64,000 nt of DNA from Acinetobacter brisouioides (GCF_004331075.1 NZ_SJNX01000001.1:521810-585809), one strand, 5' to 3'; numbered from the stretch's first letter, positions 45,950-57,003 are shown. The notes: generated by a model from the sequence alone, not told the origin. Numbers and translations are program-made.

Positions 45950-47281
45950 TTAAGCTTGTGCTACGTTGCTGGTTTGAGCTGCAGGACGATCTGTCACTTT
46001 TGCTTCAAACTCGCTACGGAAATGTTTGAGTGCGCCCATTAATGGCTCCATCGCACCAGGTGCGTGAGCACAGAAAGTTTTGCCAATCCACAACTTACGG
46101 GTCAGTTCCTGAAGATGTTGAATGTCTTCCATCTTCCCTTCACCGTTTTCAAGTGCTTTAAGCGCTTTCACTGCCCAAGGTAAGCCATCGCGGCAAGGTG
46201 TACACCAGCCACATGATTCACGTGCAAAGAATTCTTCTAGATTACGTGTCGCAGAAACCATACATTGAGTTTCATCGACCACCATCAGCAAACAAGTCCC
46301 TAAACGTGAACCTGCTTTCATGATGCTTTCAGCATCCATTGGAAGATCAATGTGCTCAGCCGCCAAGAAGTCAGTCGATGCGCCGCCTGGCAACCATGCT
46401 TTGAGTTTAAGACCATCACGCATACCACCAGCATGATCTTCAATCACTTCACGCGCAGTTGTACCAAATGGCAATTCCCAAAGACCAGGGAAGGTTACCT
46501 TACCTGATGCTCCATAGATTTTCGTACCAGGATCTTTCGATTTACCTGCTGACAAACCGATGTACCATTCTGGACCACGTAGCAAAATTGCTGGTAAGTT
46601 GTTGTAGGTCTCAACGTTATTTACAATCGTTGGACGACCCCAAGCACCTGCAACTTGCGGGAATGGCGGTTTAGTACGAGGGTTGGCACGGCGACCTTCG
46701 AGTGAGTTAATCAATGCAGTTTCTTCACCGCAGATATAACGTCCTGCACCTGTGTGCACATACAGCTCGAAGTTCCAGCCTGTATCTAGAATGTTGTCAC
46801 CCAAATAGCCTTTGGCACGAACTTGCTCTAAAGCTTCATTGAGATATTGCGCGGCTTCAATATATTCACCACGAATAAAGATATAACCTTGAGTCGCTTC
46901 TAAAGTATAAGCTGCAATCAACATCCCTTCGATCAACTGATGAGGAAGTCTCTCCATCAACAGGCGGTCTTTGAACGTACCAGGTTCCATCTCATCAGCA
47001 TTACAGATTAGGTAACGAGGGCCGCCATCATTTGGCGCCATCAATGACCATTTGATCCCTGCTGGGAAACCTGCACCACCACGACCTTTTACAGTTGCTG
47101 CCTTAATGACTTCAAGCACATCCTTTGGTGGCATTAAAATCGCTTTTTTAAAGCCAGCATAACCTTCTAGCGCTTCATAATCATCTGCATTACGCACATG
47201 TTCTTGTTTGCTTAAGCGCCAAGTCAATGGATGGGTTTCTGGATTACCGTCGCCATAAATTGGTTTTGGTTCAGTATTCAT
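45950..47281 (-). CDS. nuoF: NADH-quinone oxidoreductase subunit F
   Basis: This 443-residue NADH dehydrogenase subunit has the NADH/FMN-binding [13 protein letters not shown] (about 66-78) and the [4Fe-4S] N3 motif [12 protein letters not shown] with the distal Cys in TFCAHAPGA. It overlaps nuoE by 4 nt. Confidence 0.97.
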   Translation of the reverse strand: MNTEPKPIYGDGNPETHPLTWRLSKQEHVRNADDYEALEGYAGFKKAILMPPKDVLEVIKAATVKGRGGAGFPAGIKWSLMAPNDGGPRYLICNADEMEPGTFKDRLLMERLPHQLIEGMLIAAYTLEATQGYIFIRGEYIEAAQYLNEALEQVRAKGYLGDNILDTGWNFELYVHTGAGRYICGEETALINSLEGRRANPRTKPPFPQVAGAWGRPTIVNNVETYNNLPAILLRGPEWYIGLSAGKSKDPGTKIYGASGKVTFPGLWELPFGTTAREVIEDHAGGMRDGLKLKAWLPGGASTDFLAAEHIDLPMDAESIMKAGSRLGTCLLMVVDETQCMVSATRNLEEFFARESCGWCTPCRDGLPWAVKALKALENGEGKMEDIQHLQELTRKLWIGKTFCAHAPGAMEPLMGALKHFRSEFEAKVTDRPAAQTSNVAQA

Positions 47282-47787
47282 ACATACTTCTCCAATAACT
47301 GTTTGATTGAAGTCACTTCAACCAATCCATGAGTATCTTCATCAATCATCAAGGTTGGACCTTTATCGCAGTTGCCCAAACAGCAAATCGGCAATAAAGT
47401 GAAACGGTTATCTGCCGTAGTTTGTCCAAACTGAATACCTAATTCACGCTGAAATGCTTCAGCTAAGGTTTCAGCGCCCATCAAGAAACATGCGATTGAA
47501 TCACACAACAAAATGACGTGGCGACCTACAGGTTGACGATAGATACGGTTATAAAATGTTGCTACGCCTTCTAAATCAGCAACACTGATGGTGAGTAGCT
47601 GCGCAATCGCATTTAATTGAGCATCATCTACCCAACCATTACGGCGTTGTACACACTTCAAAGCATCAAGTGATGCTGCACGTGGGTATGGATAATGGTC
47701 AATGTGATGTTCAATCTCATGGATTTCGTCCGCAGTCAAAATCCCTTCAACATTCACACGTGGCTTTTTATCAGTCAAAATCATCAT
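47278..47787 (-). CDS. nuoE: NADH-quinone oxidoreductase subunit E
   Basis: This 169-residue thioredoxin-fold subunit has the [2Fe-2S] N1a ligands in [10 protein letters not shown] and [10 protein letters not shown]. It forms the NADH-oxidising module with NuoF and NuoG. Confidence 0.96.
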   Translation of the reverse strand: MMILTDKKPRVNVEGILTADEIHEIEHHIDHYPYPRAASLDALKCVQRRNGWVDDAQLNAIAQLLTISVADLEGVATFYNRIYRQPVGRHVILLCDSIACFLMGAETLAEAFQRELGIQFGQTTADNRFTLLPICCLGNCDKGPTLMIDEDTHGLVEVTSIKQLLEKYV

Positions 47788-47800
47788 AATGCGTTACCCC

Positions 47801-49591
47801 TTAGCGATCCACATCAGCCATAACCACATCAATGGTTGCCAAGTAAATGATCAAGTCAGACACCAAGCTGCCATTAATCACCGAAGGCATTTGCTGTAGA
47901 TGAGTAAATGTTGGTGTACGAATACGCGTACGATAACTCATGGTGGCTTTGTCAGAGGTCAAGTAGTAGTTACTTGCGCCTTTCACCACTTCAGCCATCA
48001 CAGATGCTTCACCTGCTGGCATCACAGGACCCCAAGATACGCTCAAGAAGTGCGTAATCAAGGTTTCAATATCTTGTAATGTCTTGTCTTTCGGTGGTGG
48101 AACAGCCAGTGGATGATCCGCTTTGTATGGACCAGATGGCATATTGTCTAGACATTGCTTCACAATTTTCAATGATTCACGAATTTCATGGAAGTGAACC
48201 ATCACACGTGCATAAGCATCGCCTTCGTACTCAACTGGTACTTCAAAGTCGTAATTTTCATAACCGCTATATGGGCGGTATTTACGAACGTCAAAGTCGA
48301 TCCCTGTTGCACGCAAACCTGTACCTGTCACGCCCCAAGCCAATGCAGATTTCGCATCGTACTGAGCAACATTGCGGGTACGACCAATAAAGACAGAGTT
48401 CTTTAACGCTGCTTTATGGTATTCATCCAAACGCTTAGGCATCCAGTCGAGAATTTCACGAATCAGATGTTGCCAGTTGTTTGGAAGGTCATGCGCAGTA
48501 CCGCCAATACGGAACCAAGCTGGGTGCATACGGAAACCAGTAATGGCCTCAATTGCATCATAAATTTTTTGACGGTCAGCAAACATATAAAATACTGGTG
48601 TCATACCACCCGTATCCTGAATCGCTGTACCAATGTAGAGCAAGTGGTTATTGATACGGAATAGTTCAGACATCATTACACGGATACATTGTGCACGATC
48701 AGGCACTTTAATGCCTGCAAGCTGCTCCACACCCATGACATAAGGCATGTTTTGCGCACAACCACCCAAATAGTCTACACGGTCAGTGTAGGGAATAAAT
48801 GAGTGCCATGTTTGACGTTCAGCCATCTTTTCCACACCACGGTGGTGATAACCGATATCAGGAACACAGTCTTTCACTTCTTCGCCATCGAGCTGCAAGA
48901 TCACACGGAATGCACCATGCGCAGATGGATGGTTAGGACCCAAGTTCAAGAACATGAAGTCCTCGTCCTTGTTACCACGTTTCAGTCCCCAATCTTCAGG
49001 AACAAAACGCAAGTGTTCTTGTTCAAAATCTTGTTTCGCCTTGTTTTGCATATAAGGCGTATATTCCGTTGCACGTGCAGAATATTCTTTACGTAGCGGA
49101 TGCCCTTCCCAATAGGTTGGCAACAAGATACGACGCAACATTGGATGGCCGTCAAACTTGATGCCGAACATGTCATAAGCTTCACGTTCGTACCAGTTGG
49201 CATTTGGCCAAATGTTGGTTGCGGTTGGAATATTCAGATCACTCTCGTTTAAAGCGACTTTTACACGAATATCGGCATTACGCTCTAGCGATAGCAAATG
49301 ATAGAACACTGTGAAATCTGATGCTGGCAACCCTTCACGATGTTGACGCAAACGTTCATCAACAGCAGATAGATCAAAAAGCATCACGTATGGGCGTGAT
49401 ACGGTGCGCAAGAACATTAAGACTTCTTGCACACGTGCACGCTCAACCCAGACCGTTGGAAAATCTTCACAAGTCGGTTGCACGTAGAAGTTTTCACCGA
49501 ATTTGGTTTTCAGCTCTTCTACAATTGCAAATGCTGGGCGCGAATCAATTTGAGTCGATTCTTCTGGCATAGCAATTTCAGTTTCAGCCAT
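47801..49591 (-). CDS. nuoC: NADH-quinone oxidoreductase fused subunit C/D
   Basis: This 596-residue fusion joins NuoC (about 1-190, with [23 protein letters not shown]) to NuoD (about 200-596, with [14 protein letters not shown] and the quinone-site His/Tyr region). The C-D fusion is typical of gammaproteobacteria. I chose the ATG at 49591 with AAGGAAG 8 nt upstream rather than the frame's first start, 19 codons earlier. Confidence 0.96.
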   Translation of the reverse strand: MAETEIAMPEESTQIDSRPAFAIVEELKTKFGENFYVQPTCEDFPTVWVERARVQEVLMFLRTVSRPYVMLFDLSAVDERLRQHREGLPASDFTVFYHLLSLERNADIRVKVALNESDLNIPTATNIWPNANWYEREAYDMFGIKFDGHPMLRRILLPTYWEGHPLRKEYSARATEYTPYMQNKAKQDFEQEHLRFVPEDWGLKRGNKDEDFMFLNLGPNHPSAHGAFRVILQLDGEEVKDCVPDIGYHHRGVEKMAERQTWHSFIPYTDRVDYLGGCAQNMPYVMGVEQLAGIKVPDRAQCIRVMMSELFRINNHLLYIGTAIQDTGGMTPVFYMFADRQKIYDAIEAITGFRMHPAWFRIGGTAHDLPNNWQHLIREILDWMPKRLDEYHKAALKNSVFIGRTRNVAQYDAKSALAWGVTGTGLRATGIDFDVRKYRPYSGYENYDFEVPVEYEGDAYARVMVHFHEIRESLKIVKQCLDNMPSGPYKADHPLAVPPPKDKTLQDIETLITHFLSVSWGPVMPAGEASVMAEVVKGASNYYLTSDKATMSYRTRIRTPTFTHLQQMPSVINGSLVSDLIIYLATIDVVMADVDR

Positions 49592-49678
49592 TGGCTTGGC
49601 TTCCTTTTTAATACAAATTCTTTTTAACCCTAACGACAAATCACCCATAAGTGGGTGACGAACAGTCCATCGCTAAAA

Positions 49679-50356
49679 TTATTTAATCTCATCCATAGAG
49701 CGTAAGTTTTTCACTGCAATACGTTCTGCGTTTTTGCGATCACGTTCTGGCATCATCTTCGGCTTATATACAGGCTTAAGATCATCACCAATCACCGCAG
49801 ATAACGGACGGCGCTCTAGCTGAATTTGATCTTGCAACAGCATTAATGCTTGGATTAATGCTTCTGGGCGTGGTGGGCAACCTGGAATATAAACATCTAC
49901 AGGGATGATTTTATCGACGCCTTGCACAACCGAGTAAATATCATACATACCGCCAGAATTGGCACAGGCACCCATAGAAATCACCCATTTAGGTTCAAGC
50001 ATTTGTTCATACAAACGTTGAATAACAGGCGCCATTTTCACAAAGCAAGTCCCAGCCACAATCATCAAATCAGCCTGACGTGGTGAAGCACGAATAACTT
50101 CGGCACCGAAACGTGACAAGTCATGCACACCTGTCAAGGTGGTCGCATACTCAACGTAGCAGCAAGATGTACCAAAGTTAAATGGCCAAACAGAGTTTTT
50201 ACGCCCCCAGTTGACCACATTGTGCATCACGTCTTCCAAACGCGTCATAAATACGTTTTTATTGACTTCTTCCTGAAGAGGATCTGTAACAATTTGACGC
50301 TCTTGAAGGGGATACTGGTCAGCCTGTGGATTGGCACGGGTTAAGGTATATTTCAT
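49679..50356 (-). CDS. nuoB: NADH-quinone oxidoreductase subunit B
   Basis: The 225-residue subunit carries the N2 [4Fe-4S] cluster next to the quinone site. The ligands are the tandem Cys in TSCCYVEY, the Cys in [10 protein letters not shown] and the Cys in [10 protein letters not shown]. Confidence 0.97.
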   Translation of the reverse strand: MKYTLTRANPQADQYPLQERQIVTDPLQEEVNKNVFMTRLEDVMHNVVNWGRKNSVWPFNFGTSCCYVEYATTLTGVHDLSRFGAEVIRASPRQADLMIVAGTCFVKMAPVIQRLYEQMLEPKWVISMGACANSGGMYDIYSVVQGVDKIIPVDVYIPGCPPRPEALIQALMLLQDQIQLERRPLSAVIGDDLKPVYKPKMMPERDRKNAERIAVKNLRSMDEIK

Positions 50357-50362
50357 CCCGTA

Positions 50363-50899
50363 TTACTCCTTGTCAGAAGTTGCTGTGGTCTTTTTGACTC
50401 GAGATTGAGCTGGAACATGACCCGTAGGGTCTTTAACCAACTCATCGATTGAATTAAAGCGTGTGATCTCTGCGATATCCATATTTGGAGAGCCAATTTT
50501 TGGTAATATGCCTGCCGCTTTACGACGGTCAAATGGCGACCAGTTCAACGCACCTACAGAAAGCGCATAAACCAGACCAATCAACAAATCGATAATAAAG
50601 ATGGTTGCCGTTGAAAAACCCAACCAGCCTACTTCACGCACAGCACCAGACCATGCATAAAGATAAAGTGCTTCGATATCAAAAATGACAAAGAAGATAG
50701 CGACAAGATAAAATTTTGCAGACAGGCGAATGCGGGCACCACCAGCACCAACAATACCTGACTCAAACTGCTCTTGTTTTGAACGACCCCATGACTTACC
50801 TCCTAGGAGCAACGGAACTGTAAGCATAAAGACGCAAAGGAATGTAACGCCGATCACGAAGGCAATTGTTGCCCAATCGTATGGAGTAATGGCACTCAT
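50363..50899 (-). CDS. nuoA: NADH-quinone oxidoreductase subunit A
   Basis: This 178-residue protein has three membrane helices, with [10 protein letters not shown]-like sequence ([10 protein letters not shown]) in the loop and the [11 protein letters not shown] segment typical of NuoA. It is somewhat longer than the E. coli protein because of a C-terminal tail of about 45 residues. It is the first gene of the operon, with an AGGAG ribosome-binding site. A TACAAT box lies about 90 nt upstream at 50989-50994, a possible -10. Confidence 0.95.
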   Translation of the reverse strand: MSAITPYDWATIAFVIGVTFLCVFMLTVPLLLGGKSWGRSKQEQFESGIVGAGGARIRLSAKFYLVAIFFVIFDIEALYLYAWSGAVREVGWLGFSTATIFIIDLLIGLVYALSVGALNWSPFDRRKAAGILPKIGSPNMDIAEITRFNSIDELVKDPTGHVPAQSRVKKTTATSDKE

Positions 50900-51550
50900 G
50901 CGGGGATAACTCCTGGCAGGCCTAATTTTAACAAAAAGGATGTATGTATTGGCCTAAAAATACACCAAACACAAAATTAAACACTTCAATTGTACCTGAT
51001 TTATGATTTACGTTGCTAGGCTAATCTCGCTGGTTATCTCTAGCCTTTGGCATAATACTCTGTATGGTTTTTACGCAAAAAAACGGCTAAAACTGTGGTA
51101 ATCCATACTTATCGATTAATACTATTACTTTTATAAAAAGTCACTTTTTTTTCAATTATTGTATTTTTCATGTCATTTTTTGCAAAAAATTAGCTTTTTT
51201 CTTTAGCAAAATACTCCAAATTTTTTACTAAACTTTATAGAAAACAAGAATAATTCTCTATTATAGAGTCATGATTTACCATTTAATTCGTTATATCTTG
51301 CAACAAATTCTTTAAATTGTTTTTATACATTTTCTCTGGAAAAATCATCATTCAACAGGTTTTAATCTTAACGCACCACGCAACATTTATAAAAAATTTA
51401 TGATGACGCACCATTCTAAAAATAGGCTCTAGACATTTTCTACAAAAATTGTATGAGAAAGCTTACGGTTACAACACAAATTTAGAAAACTATGCTATAC
51501 AAATAAAAATACACAGAAATATCAATTAAATCAACTACAAGGATTCAACA
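50900..51550. other. Long AT-rich intergenic region upstream of nuo
   Basis: These 651 nt lie between the divergent nuoA and the hypothetical gene at 51551. They contain many A/T tracts (likely curved DNA), a candidate nuo -10 (TACAAT on the minus strand, 50989-50994) and a candidate -10 (TATACA near 51495) for the rightward gene. I see no open frame with a ribosome-binding site and no clear RNA structure, but a small RNA cannot be excluded. Confidence 0.6.
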
Positions 51551-51904
51551 ATGAGCTTAGATATATCACATAAACCGAATTACTTCCTATTTGCACAATT
51601 ACTCGCACGCTTTATTGAAAATCACCTACCGATTCATCCAAGCACCCAGCTCAAAATCCCTTTTGATCAATTACACCATTTGTTTCAGAATGATCCTGCA
51701 GCAACCAGTATCAATTTGGAAGGCATACTCAATATCGCCAATGAATATAAAGTCGAAACTTTATCTGGCGATCAAAAACTCATTGAGTTTTATCAGATTG
51801 ATCATGAGCAATTAAACTTAATTCTTGACCTAAATGCACAGGCAATTTCCGAACTGCTACAAGGTAAAGCGCTGATCACGCCTGATGCCACATTATATGA
51901 ATAA
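51551..51904 (+). CDS. Conserved hypothetical protein
   Basis: The 117-residue soluble, acidic, helix-rich protein begins MSLDISHKPNYFLFAQLLAR, with an AAGGA ribosome-binding site about 8 nt upstream. No motif or domain is recognised. A clean terminator follows at 51917, so it is a monocistronic gene with a long AT-rich leader region. Confidence 0.6.
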   Translation: MSLDISHKPNYFLFAQLLARFIENHLPIHPSTQLKIPFDQLHHLFQNDPAATSINLEGILNIANEYKVETLSGDQKLIEFYQIDHEQLNLILDLNAQAISELLQGKALITPDATLYE

Positions 51905-51916
51905 ATCATCCAATAT

Positions 51917-51945
51917 AAAAAAACCACCCTAGGGTGGTTTTTTTT
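51917..51945. terminator. Bidirectional terminator
   Basis: AAAAAAACCACCCT joins directly to AGGGTGGTTTTTTT, a near-perfect palindrome with A and T flanks. It serves the hypothetical gene at 51551 on the plus strand and the OmpA-like gene on the minus strand. Confidence 0.9.
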
Positions 51946-51966
51946 GACGACATGCAAAATACTAAA

Positions 51967-52644
51967 TTATTTTACTTCGTAAATACTAATTTCAACACGA
52001 CGGTTTTGTTCACGACCACCCGCTGTACTGTTTGATGCGATCGGGTTAGATGCACCATGTCCTTCTGAATTCACACGACTTGATGGAACGCCTTGACTAA
52101 TCAAATATTGAGCGACCGCATTAGCACGATTTTTAGACAATGGAATATTAATTGAGTCATTACCAGTGTTGTCAGTATAACCTGTGACTAAAATCGCACT
52201 CTTGTTATCTTCAGTCAAAGTTTGTGAAACTTTATTTAGAGTTGAATAGAAGTTTGGTTTGATATTATATGAATTGGTATCAAAAGTGATGTTACCTGGC
52301 ATCACCAAACCAACAGAACCATCTGGATTACGGTTTACTTCAACCCCTGTACCTGCCATTTGCTGGCGAAGTTTTTGCTCTTTTTTATCAAGATACAAAC
52401 CACCTGCAGCACCAAGAATGGCGCCAATCGCAGCAGCACGGTTATTTTGTGCACTTGAATTCGCACCAGCTCGTGATAAGCCATAACCTGCAATTGCACC
52501 TAAACCTGCACCAATCGCAGTTTTTTGATAATCACGGAAGCCACCGCTACTACCAGTAGCACCAGAATTCGTACCAGTGTTCATACTTTGACAACCTGAC
52601 AATGCCAAAGCCCCGATGACTGTAGAAATAACCAATGCACGCAT
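51967..52644 (-). CDS. OmpA-family lipoprotein (YiaD-like)
   Basis: The 225-residue outer-membrane lipoprotein has a signal with lipobox LSGC (Cys18), a Gly-rich glycine-zipper region (about 40-90, IGAGLGAIAGYGLSRAG and AAAIGAILGAAGGLYL), and a C-terminal OmpA peptidoglycan-binding domain (about 115-222, VTGYTDNTGNDSINIPLSKNRA and GGREQNRRVEI). The layout matches YiaD-type proteins, which link outer membrane and peptidoglycan. Confidence 0.93.
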   Translation of the reverse strand: MRALVISTVIGALALSGCQSMNTGTNSGATGSSGGFRDYQKTAIGAGLGAIAGYGLSRAGANSSAQNNRAAAIGAILGAAGGLYLDKKEQKLRQQMAGTGVEVNRNPDGSVGLVMPGNITFDTNSYNIKPNFYSTLNKVSQTLTEDNKSAILVTGYTDNTGNDSINIPLSKNRANAVAQYLISQGVPSSRVNSEGHGASNPIASNSTAGGREQNRRVEISIYEVK

Positions 52645-52882
52645 CGCATGCCTCCTTGTTGTGTTTATTTACATGTAAAAAATTATGAAAGAATATACTT
52701 TCGTAAAATACTAATTTTTTGTTAAAAAACGAGGGTTTTTTAACAAAACAACAGTATTCAAACTAGTTTACGCATAAGCTCTCCTTATTTGCTACAGACT
52801 AGATACAATTTGAAAGATTTATTTTGACTCTCTCTAGGTCGATCGTTATCTTTACTAAGCGAGATTTAGGCTAGGAATTTTT

Positions 52883-53800
52883 ATGACATCTCATCGAGCC
52901 AAACAAAGTTTATTCAAAAAAATTACACGCGGCATGACTGTCGGCTCTGTGATTACAGGCAGCACATTTTTACATGGACCTCCTGTTTTAGCCTTGGGGC
53001 TCACCAAACTCTTTAAACAATCACGCAAGGTGGATGAGACCAATATCCAGATCACCAATAGCTGGCTAAGTGTAAACAACTGGCTGATTGATCATGTTTT
53101 GCCAAATACTGAGTGGGATATTCATATCGATGAGGATCTCGACTTGAACTTACAAGGGCGTTACCTGATGCTCTGTAATCATCAAAGTTGGGTCGATACG
53201 ACAGTTAATCAGTATTTCGGTTTAACCCGTATGCCATTAACGCGGTTTTTCACCAAATGGGAACTGATTTTTATTCCTTTTGTGGGACAAGCATTTAAAA
53301 TTTTGGGTTTCCCTATGATGAAACGTCATAGCAAATCTGAAATTGCTAAAAACCCAGAGCTAAAACATCGTGATATTTTAGAAGCGCGTAAATCTTGTGA
53401 ACAACTGCTCAGTCAACCTTTCACGTTGCTCAATTATGTCGAAGGTACACGTTTTACGCCTGAAAAACATGCTCAGCAAAAATCACCTTATCAAAATTTA
53501 CTCAAGCCTAAAGCTGGTGGTCTAGCATTAGCGCTGAATATTTTGGGAAATCAGGTTGATGCCTTGGTGGATATGACGATTGTCTATCCTGATGGTATTC
53601 CAGATTATAGTGATTTTTGGCTTGGTGAAGTGCCTCGTATTGCCATACATTTACGTAAAATTGAGATTCCAGCATGGGTTTTAGCTGGCAGCTATGAAGA
53701 TGATCGCGAATATAGATCCAAATTCCACAAGTGGCTAGCACAAATCTGGAAAGAAAAAGATCAGTTAATTAGTGACATTAAAGCCAAGTATTCCGCTTAA
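52883..53800 (+). CDS. PlsC-like acyltransferase (YihG-like)
   Basis: The 305-residue membrane-associated acyltransferase has the catalytic HX4D motif NHQSWVD (about 98-104), the glycerophosphate-binding motif YVEGTRFTPEKH (about 189-200) and a later PKAGGLALAL segment. The group containing E. coli YihG acylates lysophospholipids or forms phosphatidic acid. A following membrane-protein gene starts 16 nt after its stop, so the two are probably cotranscribed. Confidence 0.85.
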   Translation: MTSHRAKQSLFKKITRGMTVGSVITGSTFLHGPPVLALGLTKLFKQSRKVDETNIQITNSWLSVNNWLIDHVLPNTEWDIHIDEDLDLNLQGRYLMLCNHQSWVDTTVNQYFGLTRMPLTRFFTKWELIFIPFVGQAFKILGFPMMKRHSKSEIAKNPELKHRDILEARKSCEQLLSQPFTLLNYVEGTRFTPEKHAQQKSPYQNLLKPKAGGLALALNILGNQVDALVDMTIVYPDGIPDYSDFWLGEVPRIAIHLRKIEIPAWVLAGSYEDDREYRSKFHKWLAQIWKEKDQLISDIKAKYSA

Positions 53801-53816
53801 ATAAAGACGATGCATC

Positions 53817-54857
53817 ATGCAAAATTCAAAAAAAGTTCCGAGCTTCCAAGCGATTAACCACAACTCTTTGCAGTGGAAAATTTATTTGGGTTATGACATC
53901 TTCATGATGTTTATTATCGTCTTTAATTTATTTTGCCTTGGCACAAATGCAATCTTGATGAGTAACTTTGCCAATTGGTTCACTGAACATTTGCATATTA
54001 CTCATCTACTGAATTTTTATAAAAGTGCATTACATCCTTGGGTCAATAAAACAGAAGGCTGGTTTATTTGCTTTCTTGTGTCTGAATTCACAATACGCTG
54101 GGTTCTGGCAATTACGCAACGGCATCATCAACGCTGGTTTTTCTTTCCATTTATTCATTGGTATGAAGTTCTTGCCATTATTCCCATGTTACGCTTTTTG
54201 CGTTTGTTTCGCGTAGGGATTATCGCCTATCGTTTGCATGAATTGGGCTATGAAGTTATTCCTGAAGCATGGCTTAAGACTGCAAAATTTTATTATCAAG
54301 TGGTTATGGAAGAATTGTCGGATCGGGTTGTGATTACGGTGATTGACGGTATTCGTTATGAACTTGACACCAGTTCTACGCACAAGAAAATTATTCATGA
54401 GCTGGTGAACAGTCACCGCGAAATGTTTGCAAAAACGGTGGCTGATCTGCTGCGAGAAAATATTGCAACAGAACTGCAACGCCAACAACAAGATTTAGCA
54501 CAGCATGTTGGGAAAGTTGTTGAAAAAGCTGTAATAGATACACCAGAACTGCACCAGTTATTACGCTTATTTCCGATCATTGGTAGTCGTTTAGAAGAAC
54601 AGATTCAAAGTATAGGCAAACGTTTGGGTGAAAATATTACCCAAGGGCTGATTGAACCCTGGGCACAACCTCAAAGCCATACGCCCAATACCCCATATCA
54701 GCAAATTGCAGATAAAATTAGTGAGATTGATCTAAATAACGCACAACTTGAGCAATTGGTTGAATCTGCTGTTTATGAAAGTTTGGCTGCAATTCGCAAA
54801 CAGGTCAAAATCAAGCAATGGCAAAATATCTTGATCGCTGCCGATCAAAATAAATAA
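53817..54857 (+). CDS. Membrane protein with voltage-sensor-like S1-S4 region and no pore
   Basis: The 346-residue protein has four N-terminal hydrophobic segments that read like S1-S4 of a voltage-gated channel: S1 about 23-48; S2 about 81-99 with Glu90 and Arg94 (LVSEFTIRWVLAI); S3 about 107-123 (WYEVLAIIPM); and S4 about 124-140 with Arg126, Arg129, Arg132 and Arg139 (LRFLRLFRVGIIAYRL). No S5-pore-S6 follows. Instead there is a helical cytoplasmic domain of about 200 residues. Function is unknown; it is downstream of an acyltransferase gene. The voltage-sensor reading is my inference from residue pattern. Confidence 0.6.
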   Translation: MQNSKKVPSFQAINHNSLQWKIYLGYDIFMMFIIVFNLFCLGTNAILMSNFANWFTEHLHITHLLNFYKSALHPWVNKTEGWFICFLVSEFTIRWVLAITQRHHQRWFFFPFIHWYEVLAIIPMLRFLRLFRVGIIAYRLHELGYEVIPEAWLKTAKFYYQVVMEELSDRVVITVIDGIRYELDTSSTHKKIIHELVNSHREMFAKTVADLLRENIATELQRQQQDLAQHVGKVVEKAVIDTPELHQLLRLFPIIGSRLEEQIQSIGKRLGENITQGLIEPWAQPQSHTPNTPYQQIADKISEIDLNNAQLEQLVESAVYESLAAIRKQVKIKQWQNILIAADQNK

Positions 54858-55009
54858 CAAATATGAACATGCCAGATTTTTCCCGACAAATATTCATGAT
54901 TTTTTGTTGCTGGTGCTAGAGAATTACAGCAAATTGATCTAGGATTTGAGCTATTTACAACATACTTTGACTTATTACTTATTTGGTCAAAAGCCTCTAA
55001 GGAAATATC

Positions 55010-55723
55010 ATGGCTGATATACGCATTACCGGAAGAATGGTTAATTTTACCCGATTAACCTTCGATACAAATGATCATGATGCTATTCGCCAACAACTTA
55101 CCCAAATGCTCGAAGACACTGGTTCTCACGGTGCAGCGGTCATTTTAGACAGTACAGTCGAACAAGAGCTAATCGAATTAATTCAAATACTGATTAGCCT
55201 CGATTTACAACCAATGGCCGTTATTGATGGGTTACTTGGTGATGAAGCGCGTAGTATCCAGTTCCCTGTTCTTCCTGCAGATCGTCCTTTACAAAGAATC
55301 AAGCCAACGCACGAACAAGTGATTGAACAAAAGGATGATAAAGATCAAAATAGCGACGACAGTAAACAAAAATCAAACGCTGTAAACCATGTGACTTCAT
55401 ATCATAATGAAATGTTGCGTACGGGTCAGTGCTTAATCCAAGAGCATGGCGATGTGATCTTAAATGCCAGTATGAATAGTGGTTCAGAAGTGATTGCTTC
55501 TGGCAATATTTATATTTATGGTACAACACAAGGGCGCGTCATTGCCGGTGCCAGCGGTGATTCAACAGCACGTATTTTTTGTCAGTGCTTAAATGCCGAA
55601 TTGGTCTCTATTGCGGGAACTTATTGTGTCGCAGACGACATTCCTGCACATGTTGCGAAAAAAGCGGTACACATTTATTTAAATGATGAGCATGAACTTG
55701 AGTTCGAAGCGCTAGAAATCTAA
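55010..55723 (+). CDS. minC: Septum-site inhibitor MinC
   Basis: MinC inhibits FtsZ polymerisation away from midcell. The 237-residue protein has the N-terminal FtsZ-binding domain (about 5-100), an Asp/Lys/Gln-rich linker (about 105-130) and the C-terminal beta-helix (about 135-235) with [15 protein letters not shown] and [20 protein letters not shown], the MinD-binding face. minD follows after 72 nt. Confidence 0.96.
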   Translation: MADIRITGRMVNFTRLTFDTNDHDAIRQQLTQMLEDTGSHGAAVILDSTVEQELIELIQILISLDLQPMAVIDGLLGDEARSIQFPVLPADRPLQRIKPTHEQVIEQKDDKDQNSDDSKQKSNAVNHVTSYHNEMLRTGQCLIQEHGDVILNASMNSGSEVIASGNIYIYGTTQGRVIAGASGDSTARIFCQCLNAELVSIAGTYCVADDIPAHVAKKAVHIYLNDEHELEFEALEI

Positions 55724-55795
55724 GGTATGATTCGTCTTACTTAATTATTGAACATTTTATTTTAATTGCAAATGACCATAACAGGAGTGGATTCG

Positions 55796-56608
55796 GTGGC
55801 CAAAATTGTTGTCGTAACATCAGGCAAAGGTGGTGTAGGTAAAACTACAACAAGCGCATCATTTGCAACAGGCTTAGCCTTACGTGGTCACAAAACTGTA
55901 GTCATCGATTTTGATGTCGGTTTACGTAACTTAGACCTTATTATGGGCTGTGAACGCCGTGTTGTTTATGACTTTGTTAATGTCATCAATCATGAAGCTC
56001 GTCTACAACAAGCATTAATTCGCGATAAAGACATTGAAAACCTTTATATTTTACCTGCATCACAGACTCGTGACAAAGATGCTCTTACCGATGATGGCGT
56101 TGAGCGCGTGATGAATGAACTTGCTCAGGAGTTTGACTATATTGTCTGTGACTCCCCTGCAGGTATTGAACGTGGTGCGATTTTGGCAATGTATCATGCC
56201 GATGAAGCCATTATTGTCACTAACCCAGAAATTTCATCAGTACGCGACTCTGACCGTATTATTGGCATGCTCGATAGCAAAACTAAAAAAGTTGAGCACA
56301 ACGAAGGTCGTATCCGTAAACACTTATGTATTACTCGCTTTAACCCTGAACGCGCTGATCGTCAGGAAATGCTGACGATTGATGATATTTCTAAAGATAT
56401 TTTGCGTATTCCAACGCTAGGCGTAATTCCTGAATGCCCAAGCGTATTACAAGCGTCCAACGAAGGTAAACCTGTCATTTTGTATACAGAATCGTATGCT
56501 GGGCAAGCTTATGATGATTTAGTTGCCCGCTTTCTTGGAGAAGATCGTCCGTATCGTCATATTACGGTAAAACCTAAAGGCTGGCTGGCACGTTTGTTTG
56601 GAGCATAA
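55796..56608 (+). CDS. minD: Septum-site ATPase MinD
   Basis: This 270-residue deviant Walker ATPase has SGKGGVGKTTTSA (about 10-22), the switch DFDVGLRNLDLIMGCERR, and a C-terminal amphipathic membrane-targeting helix (PKGWLARLFGA). The GTG at 55796 gives exactly the E. coli length and has AGGAG 8 nt upstream. The earlier in-frame ATG would add 10 residues with no signal. Confidence 0.97.
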   Translation: MAKIVVVTSGKGGVGKTTTSASFATGLALRGHKTVVIDFDVGLRNLDLIMGCERRVVYDFVNVINHEARLQQALIRDKDIENLYILPASQTRDKDALTDDGVERVMNELAQEFDYIVCDSPAGIERGAILAMYHADEAIIVTNPEISSVRDSDRIIGMLDSKTKKVEHNEGRIRKHLCITRFNPERADRQEMLTIDDISKDILRIPTLGVIPECPSVLQASNEGKPVILYTESYAGQAYDDLVARFLGEDRPYRHITVKPKGWLARLFGA

Positions 56609-56610
56609 TC

Positions 56611-56883
56611 ATGGCAGGATTTTGGAGCAAATTATTTGGTAGTGACGATAAAACCCCAAGTGCACAGATGGCAAAAGACCGTTTAAAGGTTATTGTTGCT
56701 TCTGAACAAGGTTTAGGTCGTCGTTTGAGCCAAGACAAAATTGATCAGATGAAAAAAGAGATTATGCAAGTGGTTAGCCGCTATGTTCGTGGTGTCGATG
56801 AACAGCATATCCAAATGCAAGTACGTTCAGAAGCCAACATTGAAATGCTTGAGATGAATATCAATTTACCTGAAGATCATTAA
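56611..56883 (+). CDS. minE: Topological specificity factor MinE
   Basis: The 90-residue protein has an N-terminal membrane-interacting segment (MAGFWSKLFG), the MinD-binding helix (AKDRLKVIVASEQG) and the dimerisation domain. It starts 2 nt after minD. Confidence 0.96.
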   Translation: MAGFWSKLFGSDDKTPSAQMAKDRLKVIVASEQGLGRRLSQDKIDQMKKEIMQVVSRYVRGVDEQHIQMQVRSEANIEMLEMNINLPEDH

Positions 56884-56917
56884 TTTCAATTCTGATTAGC
56901 TAAATATAATAATTCAA

Positions 56918-56981
56918 GGCAAAATACGGGGCTGGACAAGCAAACTAAAGCTTTTGTCCAGTCCCATATTTTGCCTTTTAT
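56918..56981 (+). terminator. Long hairpin terminator of minCDE
   Basis: GGCAAAATACGGG and CTGGACAA pair with TTGTCCAG and CCCATATTTTGCC to give a stem of about 20 bp with small bulges and a loop of about 12-14 nt, then a T-rich tail. It lies 34 nt after the minE stop. Confidence 0.85.
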
Positions 56982-57003
56982 TTTCAATGTCGAGGAGTGA
57001 GCT

